DNA of 64,000 bases from Liolophura sinensis (Eukaryota > Mollusca > Polyplacophora > Chitonida > Chitonidae), in assembly GCF_032854445.1 (NCBI RefSeq), contig NC_088299.1, positions 15,309,608 through 15,373,607 of the forward strand, read 5' to 3'. Position numbers and translations under genes: made by a program. Shown here in pieces: positions 20,395-33,108 of the stretch (position 1 is its first letter; each line of letters begins with the position of its first letter). A model generated the notes under the pieces. The model had not been told where the DNA came from. It saw only the letters and a list, made by a program, of their open reading frames with translations, and ran no database searches.

Positions 20395-23300
20395 TGGGAT
20401 GGACATGTACTTGGCATAAATATCAGACAGACATGGTTTGACACTCAGATGTAATGGACATGCACTTGACAGATATGTTGAATAGAAATGGTTTAACACA
20501 GAGGTAGGATGGATATGCAATTTGCATATATATGGGAAAGACAAGGTTTAACACAGGCAGAATGGACATGTGCTTGGCACAAGTATTGGACAGCCATGAT
20601 ATGACACACGGGTGGGATGGACATGTACCTGGCACACATGTAAGACAGACACTATTTGACACACAGCTGGAATAGACATGTTCTAGGCGCATATCTGTGG
20701 ACAGATATGGTTTGACATCCAACCGGGGTATGTACATGCTCTTGGGGCACATGTGTGGTAGACATGGTTTGACACACAGGTGGGATGGACATGTATTTGG
20801 TACATATGTGTGACAGACATGGTTTGGCACACGGGTGGAATGGACATGTACTTGGCAGATGTGTGAGACAGACATGGTGTGTACATATGGGATGGACATG
20901 CACTTGGCACACATGTTATATAGACATGCTTTAACAAACATGTAGGATGGAATTATGTATGGTTTTACATACAGGTGGAATAGACTTGTGGAAATATGTA
21001 GGACATACATTGTTTGACATACAGATAGGATGGACATGTATTTGGCACATTTGGTGGACAGACACGGCTTGGAAGACAGTTGGAAGTGACATGTTCTTGG
21101 CGTATATGTGGGACAGATATGGTTTGACATCAAGGTGGGATATGGAAATGTACTTGGTACATACGTGGGACAGACATGGTTTGGCACACATGAGCGAAGG
21201 ACATGTACTTGACACAGACGTGCGACAGACATGGTTTGACACACAGGAGAAATGAGCTTGTACTTTGAACATACGTGGGGCAGTTATAATTTGACACTCA
21301 GGTGAAATGGACTTGTAGTTGTTACATACGTGGGAGAGGCACAGTTTGACACACAGGAGAGATGTTCATATTCTTAATAGATATATGATACACACAGAGT
21401 TTGACATACACCTAGGATGATTATGTACTTGTTACACACGTGGGACAGACATGGTTTGACACACAGGAGGGATGAGCATGTACTTAACACATATGTGGGA
21501 CAGATATGGTTTTGACACACAGGTGGTGTCAAAATGGGCTTAGCGTATATATCGAGCAGACATGGTTTGACAAAAACGGAAGGATGCACTCATACTAGGC
21601 AGATATGTAGGACAGACATGATTTGGCATAGAGAGGGAATGGACATGTACTTGGAACATATGTTGAACAAACATTGTTTGACACTCAGATTGGATTGACA
21701 TGTACTTGGCATATACTTGTTACATATGTGGAAAAAGTCACGGTTTGAACATCGGTAGGATGGACATGTATTGGGCACATATGAGCGACAGACATGGTTT
21801 GACACACAAGTGAAATGGACAAGTACTTGACAAACAGGTGAAAAAGACATATACTTGGCGCATATGTGGGATAAACATAATTTGACACACAGGTGAAATG
21901 GACATGTACTTGGCATATATGTGAGACAGACATTGTTTGACACACAGGTAAAAGGGACATGTACCTGGCGCATATGTGGGGCAAACATAATTTGACACAC
22001 AGATGAAATGGACATGTACTTGGCACATGTATGAGACAGACATGGTTTGACACACAGTTTGGATGGATAGGTGCTTAACACAGATGAGCGACAGGCATGA
22101 TTCGACAAACAGGTGGTTGGAAAATGGGTTTGGCCTATGTGTGGAACAGATATGGTTTGACACACAGCCGAGGATAGTCTCATACTCGGCAGATATGCAG
22201 GACAAGCACGGTTTGACTCACGGGTGGAATGGACATGTACTTGGCACATATGTGGGACAGACATGCTTTAGCACACATGTGAAATGGATATGTACTTGAC
22301 ACATATGTGGGACAGACATGGTTTGACACACAGGAGAGATGGACATGTACTTGGCACATATGTGGGACACACATGGTTTGACACAGATGTAGAATGGAAA
22401 TGTACTTGGCGCATATGTGGTACAAACATGGCTTGGTACACAAGTGAAATGGACATATGTGGGACAAACATGGTTTGACACACAGGAGAGATTGACATGT
22501 ACTGGGCACATATGTGGGACAGACATAGTTTGACACACAGGTGGAATGGACATGTACTTGGTGCATATGTGGGACGGACTTGGTTTGACACACAGGTGGG
22601 ATGGACATGTACTTGGCACCTATGAGGCACAGACACTGTTTAACATAAAGGTAGGATGTACGTATATTTGGCACATATGTGGGAAAGAAATGGTTTGATA
22701 CACAGGTTTAAATGACATGTACTTGCCACATTTCTCGAATAGACATGGTTTGTCATACAGCACATATGGTTTCACGTATAGTTGTGATGGACATGTATTT
22801 GGCACATATGTTGGATGGACATGGTTTGACACACAAGAGAGTTGGACATGTACTTGGCACATTTGTGGGACACACATGGTTTGACACACAGGTGTAATGG
22901 ATATATAGTTGGCACATTCGTGGGACAGATATGGCTTGACGTACAGGTGTAATGGACATGTACTTGGCACATATGGGGGACAGACATGGTTTGACACACA
23001 GAAGAGATGGACATGTACTTGACAGATATGTGGCACACATATGGTTTGACAAAGAGGTGTGATGGACATGTACTTGGCACATTTGTGGGACAGACACGGT
23101 TTGACACACAGAAGAGATGGAGAGGTACTTGGCACATATCTGGGACAGACATGGCTTGACGTACAGGTGTGATGGACATGTACATGGCACATATGTGGAA
23201 CAGACATAGTTTTATGTACATATGTGATGGACATGTACTTGGCACATATGTGGGACAGATATGGTTTGACACACAGGAGAGATGGACATGTACTTGGCGC

Positions 23301-25645
23301 CTATGTGGGACAGACATGGTTTGACACACAGGAGAGATGAACATATACTTGGCACATATGTGGGACAGAGATGGTTTGACGTATAGGTGTGATGGACATG
23401 TCCCTGGCATATATGTGGGACAGAGATGGTTTGACGTGCAGGTGTAATGGACATGTACTTGGCACATATATGGGACAGTCATGGTTTGACACACAGGAGA
23501 GATGGACATGTACTTGGCACATATGTGGGACAGACATGGTTTGGAAGGAAATGTGCTTTGCACATACTTGTTACATATGTGGAAAAGTCACGGTTTGAAC
23601 ATCTGTAGGATGGATATGTTTTGGGCATAAATGAGGGACAGACATGGTTTGACACACAGATGAAATGGACTTGTACTTGACACACAGGTTAAATGGACGT
23701 GTACTTGGCGCATATGTGGGACAAACATAATTTGACACACAGGTGAAATGGACATGTACTTGGCACGTATGTGAGACAGACATGGTTTGACATACAGATT
23801 GCATAGACATGTGCTTAACACAGATGAGCGACAGGCATGATTTGACAAACAGGTGGGGTGAAAATGGACTTGGCGTATATGTGGAACAGACATGGTTTGA
23901 CACACAGGTGAGGATAGTCTCATACTGGGCATATGTTCAGGGCAAGCATGGTTTGACTCACCGGTGGAATGGACATGTACCTGGCACATATGTGGGACCG
24001 ACATTGGTTGACACACAGGAGAGATGGACATGTACTTGGTACATATGTGGTACAGACATGGTTAGGTACACAAGTGATATGGACATATGTGTGACAGACA
24101 TGGTTTAATACACAGGTGCAATGGCCATGGGCTTAGAATCTTTGTGGGACACACATGGTTTGACACAGATGTAGAATGGACATGTACTTGGCGCATATGT
24201 GGTACAGACATGGTTTGGTACACAAATGAAATGGACATATGTGGGATAGGCATGGTCTGACACACAGGAGAGATGGACATGTACTTGGCGCATATGTGGG
24301 ACAGACATGGTTTGACACACAGGAGAGATAAACATGTACTTGGCACATATGTGGCACACACATGGTTTGACATACAGAAGACATGGACATGTACTTGGCA
24401 CACTGGTGGGATACACGCGGTTGGACACACAGAAGTGATTTTTATGTACTTGGTATATATGTGGGACGGACATGGTTTGACACACAGGAGAAATGGACAT
24501 GTACTTGGTACATATGTGGGACAGACATTGTTTCACGTACAGGTGTAATTTACATGTACTTTGCACATATGTGAGACAGACATGGTTTGACACACAAGAG
24601 AGATGTACATCTACTTGGCATATATGTGGGACGGACATGGTTTGACACATAGAGGAGATGGACATGTACTTGGCACATATGTGGGACAGACATGGTTTGA
24701 CTCACAGGAAAGATGAACATGTACTTGGCAGAAATGTGGCACACACATGGTTTGACATACAGAAGACTTGGACATGTACTTGGCACGCTTGTGGGATACA
24801 CACGGTTTGACACACAGAAGAGATTTTTATGTACTTGACACATATGTGGGACAGAGATGGTTTGACGTAGAGGTGTGATGGACATGGACTTGGCACATAT
24901 GTCTGACAGAGATGGTTTGACGTACAGGTGTAATGGACATGTTTGTGGCACATATGTGGGACAGATATGGTTTGGCGTACAGGTGTGATGAAAGTGCACT
25001 TGGCACATATGAGGGACAGACTTGGTTTGACACACAGTGGAGATGGACATGTACTTGGCACATATGTGGGAGAGGCATGGTTTGACGTACAGGTGAAATG
25101 GACATGTACCTGACACATATGTGCGACAGACATAGGTGTGATGGACATGTACTTGGCACATATGTGGGACAGACATGGTTTGACGTACAGGTGTAATGGA
25201 CATGTACTTGGCACATATGTGGCACACACATGGTTTGACGTACATGTGTGATGGAAATGTACTTGGGACATATATGGGACAGACGTGGTTTGACACACAG
25301 GTGTGATGGACATGTATATGGGACATAAGTGGGACAGACATGGTTTGACGTACAGGTGTGATGGACACGTACTTGGGACATATGTGGAACAGACATGGTT
25401 TGACATACAGGTGTAATGGACATGTACTTGGTACATATGTGTGAGAGACATGGTTTGACACACAGGTGTGATGGACATGTACTTGGTACATATGTTGGAC
25501 AGACATGGTTTAACACACAGGAGAGATGGACACGTACTTGGCAAATATATGGGACAGACATGGTTTGACACACAGGAGAGATGAACATATACTTGGCACA
25601 TATGTGGGACAGACATGGTTTGACACACAGGAGACATGGAAATCT
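20395..25645 (-). repeat. 55-bp satellite array, about 95 units, copy A
   Basis: The plus-strand unit reads GACATGTACTTGGCACATAT, GTGGGACAGACATGGTTTGA, CACACAGGAGAGATG, totalling 55 bp. The array fills 5.25 kb. Units in the left third are degenerate and those from about 22,200 rightward are more alike. None of the three minus-strand frames of the consensus has a stop. Since 55 is not a multiple of three, any long frame cycles through all three translations every 165 bp. This yields overlapping open frames of up to 318 residues with Cys-rich repeats, which I read as by-products. A higher-order copy of about 1.8 kb is visible (around 21,725-22,230 and 23,565-23,970). Copy B holds only about six units. 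Confidence 0.93.
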
Positions 25646-25717
25646 AATTACTACACAAGTAAGAAATACTTCTACTTATTCAGATGACATGAAGATAACG
25701 AAGTATATTTGTGTATT

Positions 25718-25893
25718 CTTGGGTTTTTACCTCATTGTTTACAAGTTTTCAGGCATATGAACACGAGGTGTCATTCGGTGTGCGTGTACATACAGTGCCT
25801 TCTTTTTTCAGGTCGAGCCCATACCCTTTAAGTTCCGAGGTTAATTCTGGATCTTTTGACTTCGAGGCGGACGCTTTAAACACTAGGGGATGA
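25718..25893 (+). mobile_element. Fragment of the GGGTTTTTAC-type dispersed repeat
   Basis: It resembles 44,188-44,520 and the head of the repeat at 10,597 (cores CAAGTTTTCAGGCATATGAA and GAGGTTAATTCTGGATCTTT). Partly deleted relative to copy B. Confidence 0.55.
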
Positions 25894-25954
25894 AAATTAC
25901 TGACCTAAGAACTGTACATGCTTCATATCTCGCCTAGTCACCACAGCACTCAGT

Positions 25955-26215
25955 ATGGAGAGTGAGCTGGATGGATGTTGGATTCATTGTGGGAGTGGGG
26001 TGGGTGGGGAAGACAATATGGCGAGTGAGCTGGATAAATGTTAAATTTTTTATGGGGGTGGGTAGATGAAGAGGTCAGTATGGCGAGTGAGCTGGATGGA
26101 TGATGGATTCATTATGGAGGTGGATAGGTGGGGAGGTCAGTATGGCGAGTGAGCTGGATGGATGGTGAATTCATTATAAAGGTGGGTAGGTGGAGAGGGA
26201 ACTAATGGACATGTC
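25955..26215 (+). repeat. Short 65-bp tandem repeat
   Basis: Four units with core GGCGAGTGAGCTGGATGGAT followed by a GGTGGGTAGGTGGGGAGGTC-like part. It lies immediately outside the right end of duplication copy A. Confidence 0.85.
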
Positions 26216-27474
26216 AGGTACCTGCCCATAATTATAATAAAACGCAATCTCTTTCAATAGCCTGAGGGTTTTAAATGTTCATCTTGTGTTTTTCCCAACT
26301 AAAAAGCCCTTGTGAAAACTGAAAAAGATCGTTCAAAATTTAAATCCTCTCATCCTGGATTTGATGTGTAAACAGTTCATCCAATGAAAGTGGCGTAGTT
26401 TTTTCTTCTGTTAGTGTAATTTCCACTCATACCGTAAAATGATCGAAGTGTATTTTTATGAATTTCTACCTTACCTGTATGGGTTTAAGGGAATGAAACC
26501 TCCAACCACCGCGTCTGTGTAACAAATCTTACCAAACATGCCCACAGAATGGCATAAGCGTGGCGATGCTTTCATTTCACCCCGGACTCTCAGTTCAGTG
26601 GTCAAAAATGTATCGATCGAAAGTGGCTATCAGCTCAAGGGACAAAACTCTGCTCAGGCGTTAGCAGCTTAGTGTCCATCGGTTGTCTTCCCTGTGAACT
26701 CCTGGTTAGGCGGCGAGAAACTCATGTTTATTGTTGCTTAACATTTGAAACTCACTTCCTTTTAGGAAGAGAGGTTAACTTTTGCTATTTATATGAAAAA
26801 GATAACTTTATCTGAATGCTAGCAAATGTAGACCTACGGTGATTTATTGTTAACAAACCACAACATCCCGACTATAGGAACACAGGCTTGCAGTATTGAT
26901 TTAGTTATTACTTATATTTGAACATTTTCAGAACATATTCTTAACTAAAAAGGGTTAAAATATTTATAACGCTTACTCTTTAAAATTGAATAATAAATCA
27001 TATAGTTCTCAGTTAAACGAAAGAAACTTTATCTTGTTAAAAGGATCACCTAAAACAATATTATTTGGGGAGAAAATGACGTCTTTCGCCGTATATATTG
27101 TTTAGATCTGTTTTCAATAATTTTATCAGTTATTTGAAATTGTGGTTACAAATCTGTTTCATCATCCAAGTATAATCTACCCAATTAAAAAAATAACCGT
27201 GTGAATATACCGACATCTATATTTTGTGGGAGTCGTATTTTATACGCCTATAGCGCGGGGGAGCGGAATCGCTCTCTGTGCAACAGATAACCAGTACATT
27301 CAATAAAATACATTGTTCCTAGAATCCACAGATTTTGGACTATGTGACACTGCACCCGTATATTCAGAGTTGTAAGCAGTCTATGTTATCAGTTTCCTTG
27401 GCCTGCTGTGAGCGAATTACGCCCTGTTTAGGCTCTGCATATCTGTCAACAAACACTTTCGGTATCTTTAATAG
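26216..27474. other. Spacer between duplication copies
   Basis: AT-rich DNA with no recognised gene, repeat or exon on either strand. Confidence 0.5.
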
Positions 27475-27486
27475 CGAATATATGAA

Positions 27487-27761
27487 TTTATTTATTTATT
27501 TATTTTTTTTGATCGGTGTTTTACGCCGTACTCAAGAATATTTCACTTTTACGACAGCGGCCAGCATTATGGTGGGAGGAAACGGGGCAGAGCCAGGGGA
27601 AACCCACGACCATGTGCAGCTTGCGGCCAGACCTTCCCAATTACGACCAGAGAGGAAGCCAGCATGAGCTGGACTTGAACTCACAGCGATCGCATTGGTG
27701 GGAGATTCCTGGGTCATTACGCTGTGCTAGCGCGCTAAAAATCTGAGCCATGGAGGCCCCT
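27487..27761 (-). mobile_element. tRNA-derived SINE, nearly full length
   Basis: Read on the minus strand, it starts GGGGCCTCCATGGCTCAG (tRNA-like A-box region) and passes a GTGAGTTCAAGTCC B-box-like block. It continues through the GGTTTCCCC...CCTCCCACCATAATGCTGGC conserved centre and ends with AGTACGGCGTAAAACACC and an A-rich tail (poly-T on the plus strand). It is flanked by target-site duplications of about 12 bp, CGAATATATGAA at 27,475-27,486 and CGAATATATAAA at 27,762-27,773. Confidence 0.85.
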
Positions 27762-27773
27762 CGAATATATAAA

Positions 27774-28500
27774 GCAGCTTCTGACGTTTTTTGGGCTGTT
27801 TGATCAGTCACGTGATCTAACAGATATTCTGAATTTTATCCATATGCTTAAATCATTTTTTTCCCTAATCAGCTAATGATCTTTGAATGAAATTTCATTG
27901 CAAGTTTTGGGTGGATCGCGCACCCATATTGTATTGTACCACTGTTTAAATAGCCAAAGTGCACATATACGGCCGCTGTATTCCTGGGTCGGGTCGTCGC
28001 CTCCGGAGGAGTTTTGCTGGTGATTTTGACCCCTATAAAACGTTTACAAAATTACAATAGGATTGCTATACAACTAGATTCGTGCTTATTTCTGAAACAA
28101 ACAGAAATAAAAACAAGCACCACTCAGGCTAATCCTGCCATTCGACTGTCGCTGGATTTTATGCCTGAGTTTTGTAGCGGTGGCTTCTAAGATGAAAGCA
28201 GTGCTGACTTAGTTATCGCGGACGTCAGAGAAAGCAGCTCCGCTTGAACACGGCGTTTGAGTAATTTTACTGTATTTTTGGAAAACAGAAAATAACCATT
28301 CTTTGTATGCTAGAATTACTAAGGCGTAAAATATAAATTCTTCAATTGTAAAAAACTCAGAGAAAAATTGTATCTCGAGATTTAATTAATTTTAAGCGTT
28401 GGGTGGGATGCCGTCTTCTCACTTCCATAAAAATTTCGGCATCCCAAATGAATATTGCACTGACTCTGACATTTGTTGTTTAGAAACTGCTGACGAAACA
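27774..28500. other. Spacer without recognised feature
   Basis: Unique DNA between the SINE and the 44-bp array. No motif-bearing frame seen. Confidence 0.5.
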
Positions 28501-28502
28501 CT

Positions 28503-29210
28503 AAAATAGGCGTGTGGAGTGTTGTGTGTTGGGAGTTGTAGTCTGCTTGATGACGGTGTGGAATGTTGTGTGTTGGGAGTTGTAGACTGCTTGATGAGGG
28601 TGTGGAGTGTTGTGTGTTGGGAGTTGTAGTCTGCTTGATGAGGGTGTGGAGTGTTGTGTGTTGGGAGTTGTAGTCTGCTTGATGACGGCGTGGAATGTTG
28701 TGTGTTGAAAGTTGTGGTCAGCTTGATGAGGGTGTGGAGTGTTGTGTGTTGGGAGTTGTAGTCTGCTTGATGACGGTGTGGAGTGTTGTGTGTTGGGAGT
28801 TGCAGTCTGCTTCATAACGGTGTGGAGTGTTGTGTGTTGGGAGTTGTAGTCTGCTTGATGACGGTGTGGAGTGTTGTGTGTTGGGAGTTGTAGTCTGCTT
28901 GATGACGGCGTGGAATGTTGTGTGTTGGGAGTTGTAGTCTGCTTGATGAGGGTGTGGAGTGTTGTGTGTTTGGAGTTGTAGTCTGCTTGATGACGGTGTG
29001 GAGTGTTGTGTGTTGGGAGTTGTAGTCTGCTTGATGACGGTGTGGAGTGTTGTGTGTTGGGAGTTGTAGTCTGCTTGATGACGGTGTGGAATGTTGTGTG
29101 TTGGGAGTTGTAGTCTGCTTGATGACGGTGTGGAATGTTGTGTGTTGGAAGCTGAAGTCTGCTTGATGACAGTGTGTAGTGTTGTGTGTTGAAAGTTGTA
29201 GTCTGCATGG
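28503..29210 (+). repeat. 44-bp minisatellite
   Basis: Sixteen near-identical units with core GTTGTGTGTTGGGAGTTGTA and GTCTGCTTGATGACGGTGTG. The minus strand has no stop in any frame of the unit, giving a spurious 251-residue open frame with a 44-residue period. Confidence 0.93.
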
Positions 29211-30232
29211 AATTATTTAAATTTCCTAAAACCGAAAGTTTTTCCGTTTTTCGCAATTGGATTGAACATCATGAGCCTCCGGAATTAGCACTTGGTTGAT
29301 ATCCTTTCTGTTTATTGATTTGTCAAGCGATTTGTGGTCGACTTCGAGACAAAATGAAATCAAGTTACACAAGATATCTTAAAAATTTCTCACAACACCC
29401 TACTGATGCCAGACTTTCTATTTCAATTCGGGTGCGTAACCCTTTTCCATGTCTAGAGATGTCTTTGGCGCGTACACAAAGGGTTTCCACCCCGATCCTT
29501 GAAACTGCAATAAGACACGGCCAAGTCCACATAGAAATGTGTGTGTACTAACCGTTGTTGTCAGTTTCATATCGTAGACAGCTAAACAGGGCTTAAGCAA
29601 ATCGGACAAATCTGGGAGATTTTAGCCAAGGTAATTAACCGTTCTCAAAAGGTATCTTAATTCAGTCAGGTCAGTTGGTGGATTAAGTCGCCGTGAAAAT
29701 ATTCCAATAGCGGTGGAAATATTCTTGCCATGAAAAAAATTTTCCTTTTAAGAATGTTTTTCTGTGTAAGTATGATTTTTCTCGTAAAATGTTATTCCTT
29801 GTGTGAAAAAATTACCGTGAATATGTAAACTGATTAGCTACATTTACTGATAAACAGCCTGATAAGCCGCCTTACTAGCAACTACATGTATATATAGAAA
29901 ACATCCCAAAAATTCAATTCAATTATTAGTCATTTCTCCATTTTTATAGGCTGGAATTTAGCTACTTGTTTACAATATGTAAACGCTGTATTTTAAATGT
30001 AAGTAGGCCAAGTATGGTTTTTATATCTTGTCTACAGTCTAGTTTATATTTGGTTTTGGGGCCATGGAATACCGGACGGCGGCTGTGTGGGACTTTTGGC
30101 CTTGTTGTTATATGTAACCGCGTGCGCAACCTAACAATACCTAAATGATCTCCCACCTTATTCAACACACTGACATCTGCCTTATCGGTCGATTGAATAA
30201 AATCTATAACATGGAGGTAGTACATTTGAAGC
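29211..30232. other. Spacer left of duplication copy B
   Basis: No recognised gene. Several short frames on both strands are without motifs or splice context. Confidence 0.45.
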
Positions 30233-30719
30233 ACGTTAGTCGGATTAATGTTTAAAAATTGAAACTCCACACTATGATCGAGTTGGTTAAATACAGCTTA
30301 TGTGCAAAATTACAGCTTTCAGCTATGCCTCATCGTGTTAGTAAGGCTCCAAACTTTCAACTTTCAGGCCGAATTTTCCAAGTGACAGTGTGTTTGTTTA
30401 CGAACAACCAGTCCTCGACAGCTACCGATGAAAGATTTGGGTCGATTAAGATGCACTTAAAACTGAAGTCGTCGAGTAAGCCCCCAAAGTAATTCTTGAG
30501 CAGGTGAGTAAATAAAATGAGTGCAGTAAGCTGAGTAACAAGGACCTGTTAGTGTCACTAGCTTTAACTCACCACTGGTATCCAGAACTTGTAAAATCTG
30601 GACTTTCAACAGACCGTTCTCTTGAACGACAGACTTTGCGCACCGCCCATTCCTGCACGGTGACACTAATGATAAAGTGTATGATCTGTGGTTTCACCCC
30701 TAGACTAACCTGACGTTTC

Positions 30720-31660
30720 AGTTTATTGGAAGTACGGCATGTGGTTTTAGACTGGTGGAAATATGTCTGGTTTCGGTGACTGACCTACGCGTTTTATTGT
30801 AATGGAATCGTGATCTCTGGTTTTGGCCTCATGGAAGTATGTCGTAGAGTTTTAGAACAATACAATTGTTAACTGTGGTTTTGGTCTAATGAAAGTATGA
30901 CTTAAGATTTTAGTGTAATAAAATTGTGACCTGTGGTTTGGATGTAATGGAAGTGTGACCTAAAGTTTTAGTGTAATGGAATTGTGATCTTTGGTTTTGG
31001 TCTAATGAAAGTATGACCTAAAGTTTTAGTGTAATGGAATTGTTGTGTGTGATTTTGGTGTAATATAACTATGACCTACGGTTATAGTGTAGTGGAATTG
31101 TGACCTGTGGTTTTGGTCTAATGAAAGCATGACTTAAGGTTTTAGTGTAATAGAATTGTGATCTGTGGTTTTGGCCAATAGAAGTATGACCTAGAGGTTT
31201 AGTGTAATGGAAATGCGACCTGTTGTTATGGTGTAATGGGAGTATGACCTAGAGTTTAATTGTAATGGGACTGCGACCCGTTGTTTTTGTGTAATGGAAG
31301 CATGACCTAAGGATTTAGTGAAATGGAATTGTGACCTGTGGTTTTGGTCTAATGGAAGTATGACTGAAGGTTTTAGTGTAATGAAATTGCGGCCTGTGGT
31401 TTAGGCGTAATTTAAGTATGACCTAAGGTTTTATTGTAATGGAATTGCGACCTGTTCATTTGGTCTAATGGAAGTATGTTCTGAGGTTTTAGTGTAATGG
31501 AATTGCGGCCTGTGGTTTTGGTGTAATGGAAGTATGACCTAAGGTTTTATTTTAGTGGAATTGCGACCTGTTGTTTTGGTGTAATGGTAGTATCACGTAA
31601 GGTTTTAGTGTAATGAAAATGTGATGTGTGGTTTTGGTCTAACGGTAGTATGACGTGGGT
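30720..31660 (+). repeat. 59-bp minisatellite, copy B
   Basis: About 16 units of the family at 2,040-3,840. It lacks the homogeneous block and the island found in copy A, and its units align with the first and the later part of the copy A array. Confidence 0.9.
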
Positions 31661-32483
31661 ACACACGGAGAGAAATGTTCATGAGTGAGGTTGAGTCATT
31701 ATTATTTTTGAGCCGTAGTTTACAGCGTTTGAATAAGATTTTTCAAATAATAAGCAACATTGGGTTTTAGATTGATTGGAAAATTTTGGTCAACCACACT
31801 AGCAGACGACATCATCTAAGTGTTTATTTAATAATATGCACGGTAATAAAAGGGTTAAATTTGCAGGAGTCATGTGTGAAGATAAGTAGTAATATTGAGG
31901 AACTTTACTGTTCTTGGATTAATTGTTATTGTGTGTTACAATCTTGTCTTTTCCTATTGACTGTATACGCGCGATGTATACGACCATTTTAACTAATCGG
32001 AAGAGACGTCATAAAAACCCTATGTGATTATGTCTTGTTTAAAGATGATACTAGAAACGTGGGAGTAATACCATTCTGTACTGATATCACAATGCATTGA
32101 CACAAAATCCATGTAATGTATAATAGTACAATACAGTGTAAATACCAGTTTGAGCCCCTTCCCAGATATCTTTTCAAAGAGTTTTCCATAGAAGTGAGTA
32201 TAGTTAAGCAGTAAGACAAGTTCACTAATTTGGCCCAAGGTACAGTTTATTAATTGGATCAACTTTGAACATGAGGTTGGTCATTGGTTTCCCCCGGGAT
32301 CTGCCCGGTTTCCTCCCAAAATATTGCTGGCCGCCGTGGTGTTAGTGAAATATTCTCGTGTACGGCGTAAAACACCACTCAGATACATCAATTAATAAAT
32401 AAATTCAACATTAGGCAAAGTTGTCATTACAATGGCAAAGCTATGAGAGAAACACATACAAATCACATGCTGTTGAAAAAATC
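31661..32483. other. Intergenic stretch downstream of three-finger gene B
   Basis: Counterpart of 3,841-4,671 with few differences. It holds the SINE fragment at 32,280-32,404. Confidence 0.5.
32280..32404 (+). mobile_element. SINE fragment, copy B
   Basis: Same fragment as 4,470-4,592, almost unchanged. Confidence 0.75.
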
Positions 32484-32489
32484 TTTATT
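32484..32489 (-). terminator. Poly(A) signal AATAAA of three-finger gene B
   Basis: Conserved position relative to copy A, about 370 bases after the stop at 32,858. Confidence 0.6.
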
Positions 32490-32857
32490 TGTACAACAAC
32501 TGCACTTATAACAAGAAATCTACAGGCCAGCGAACATAGAACATCATTCTTGTAGATTTTAAGACAACGTGGACATGTCATAAATCATTTGACTGGAGTC
32601 TCCTCGATCATCTCAATTAATGTTTCCTAGTTTTGTAGATACGGCTCTTACATGCTTTGTATTTAATGGTTTATGACCGATTCTTTTCATTTCTGGAACT
32701 ATTCAAGAGTCACACGTACAGTAAATGTAAATTTTCACCGAATTATTAAAAACGTAAGCAAACATGTATCCATTCTCAATAACAATGGTAGAATTTAGCC
32801 ATTCGATTATATATATTTTTGTGTTTCTTAAAACTGAAAAGCGAAAGTACAGCGTTT

Positions 32858-33108
32858 TCACAGCTGACGTGCCATCAGCGCCAGAAGTAGCCCAGCCAGC
32901 CAACAGAATTTCTCGGCGGTAATACTGAGCTGACCGTTACACAGATCTGTGGAGCATACGCAACCTGATCCATCAACAGAGGTGTCTTTCACTATGGAAG
33001 GAAAGCTTGCTTGCAGTAGGGATTTTTCGTTGTCAGTAGCTGTCTCACACCTGTCTGAGGAAGCGGTAGGGGAGCAGGTACGAGACACTATACCCACCTT
33101 TACGTCCA
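32858..33108 (-). CDS. Three-finger gene B, exon 3 (finger 3 and GPI signal)
   Basis: Acceptor AAATCAG before 33,108 and stop TGA at 32,858-32,860. It lacks the Gln-Ala pair of copy A. The hydrophobic tail is identical between copies, but the loop before CVC is heavily changed. Confidence 0.83.

Larger units (their letters stand above)
1..25950 (+). repeat. Copy A of a direct tandem segmental duplication
   Basis: The segment aligns by eye, in the same order and orientation, with copy B at about 30,233-44,597. It opens with sequence matching 30,235 onward and ends near the shared stretch just before 25,950 (matching up to 44,597), after which the two diverge. Copy A may start left of this window. 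Unique flanking parts differ by only a few percent. A-only parts are a Tc1 transposon (472-1996), about 950 bp of extra 59-bp array, a (TA)n-bearing insert (about 9,630-9,866), a foldback element (about 11,138-11,718), the 14,235-18,500 block and most of the 55-bp satellite. A false duplication from uncollapsed haplotypes is possible, but the many replacement differences between the two encoded proteins argue for real paralogues. Confidence 0.85.

Noticed and set aside
20423-25637. Many overlapping Cys-rich open frames up to 318 residues on the minus strand
   Set aside because: They are the three readings of one 55-bp satellite unit without stop codons, with no splice context, signal peptide or family motif.
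20395-25645. CRISPR-like array
   Set aside because: Units are contiguous with no unique spacers, and the genome is eukaryotic.
28501-29256. 251-residue minus-strand open frame rich in Gln, Thr and His
   Set aside because: It is a by-product of the 44-bp minisatellite.
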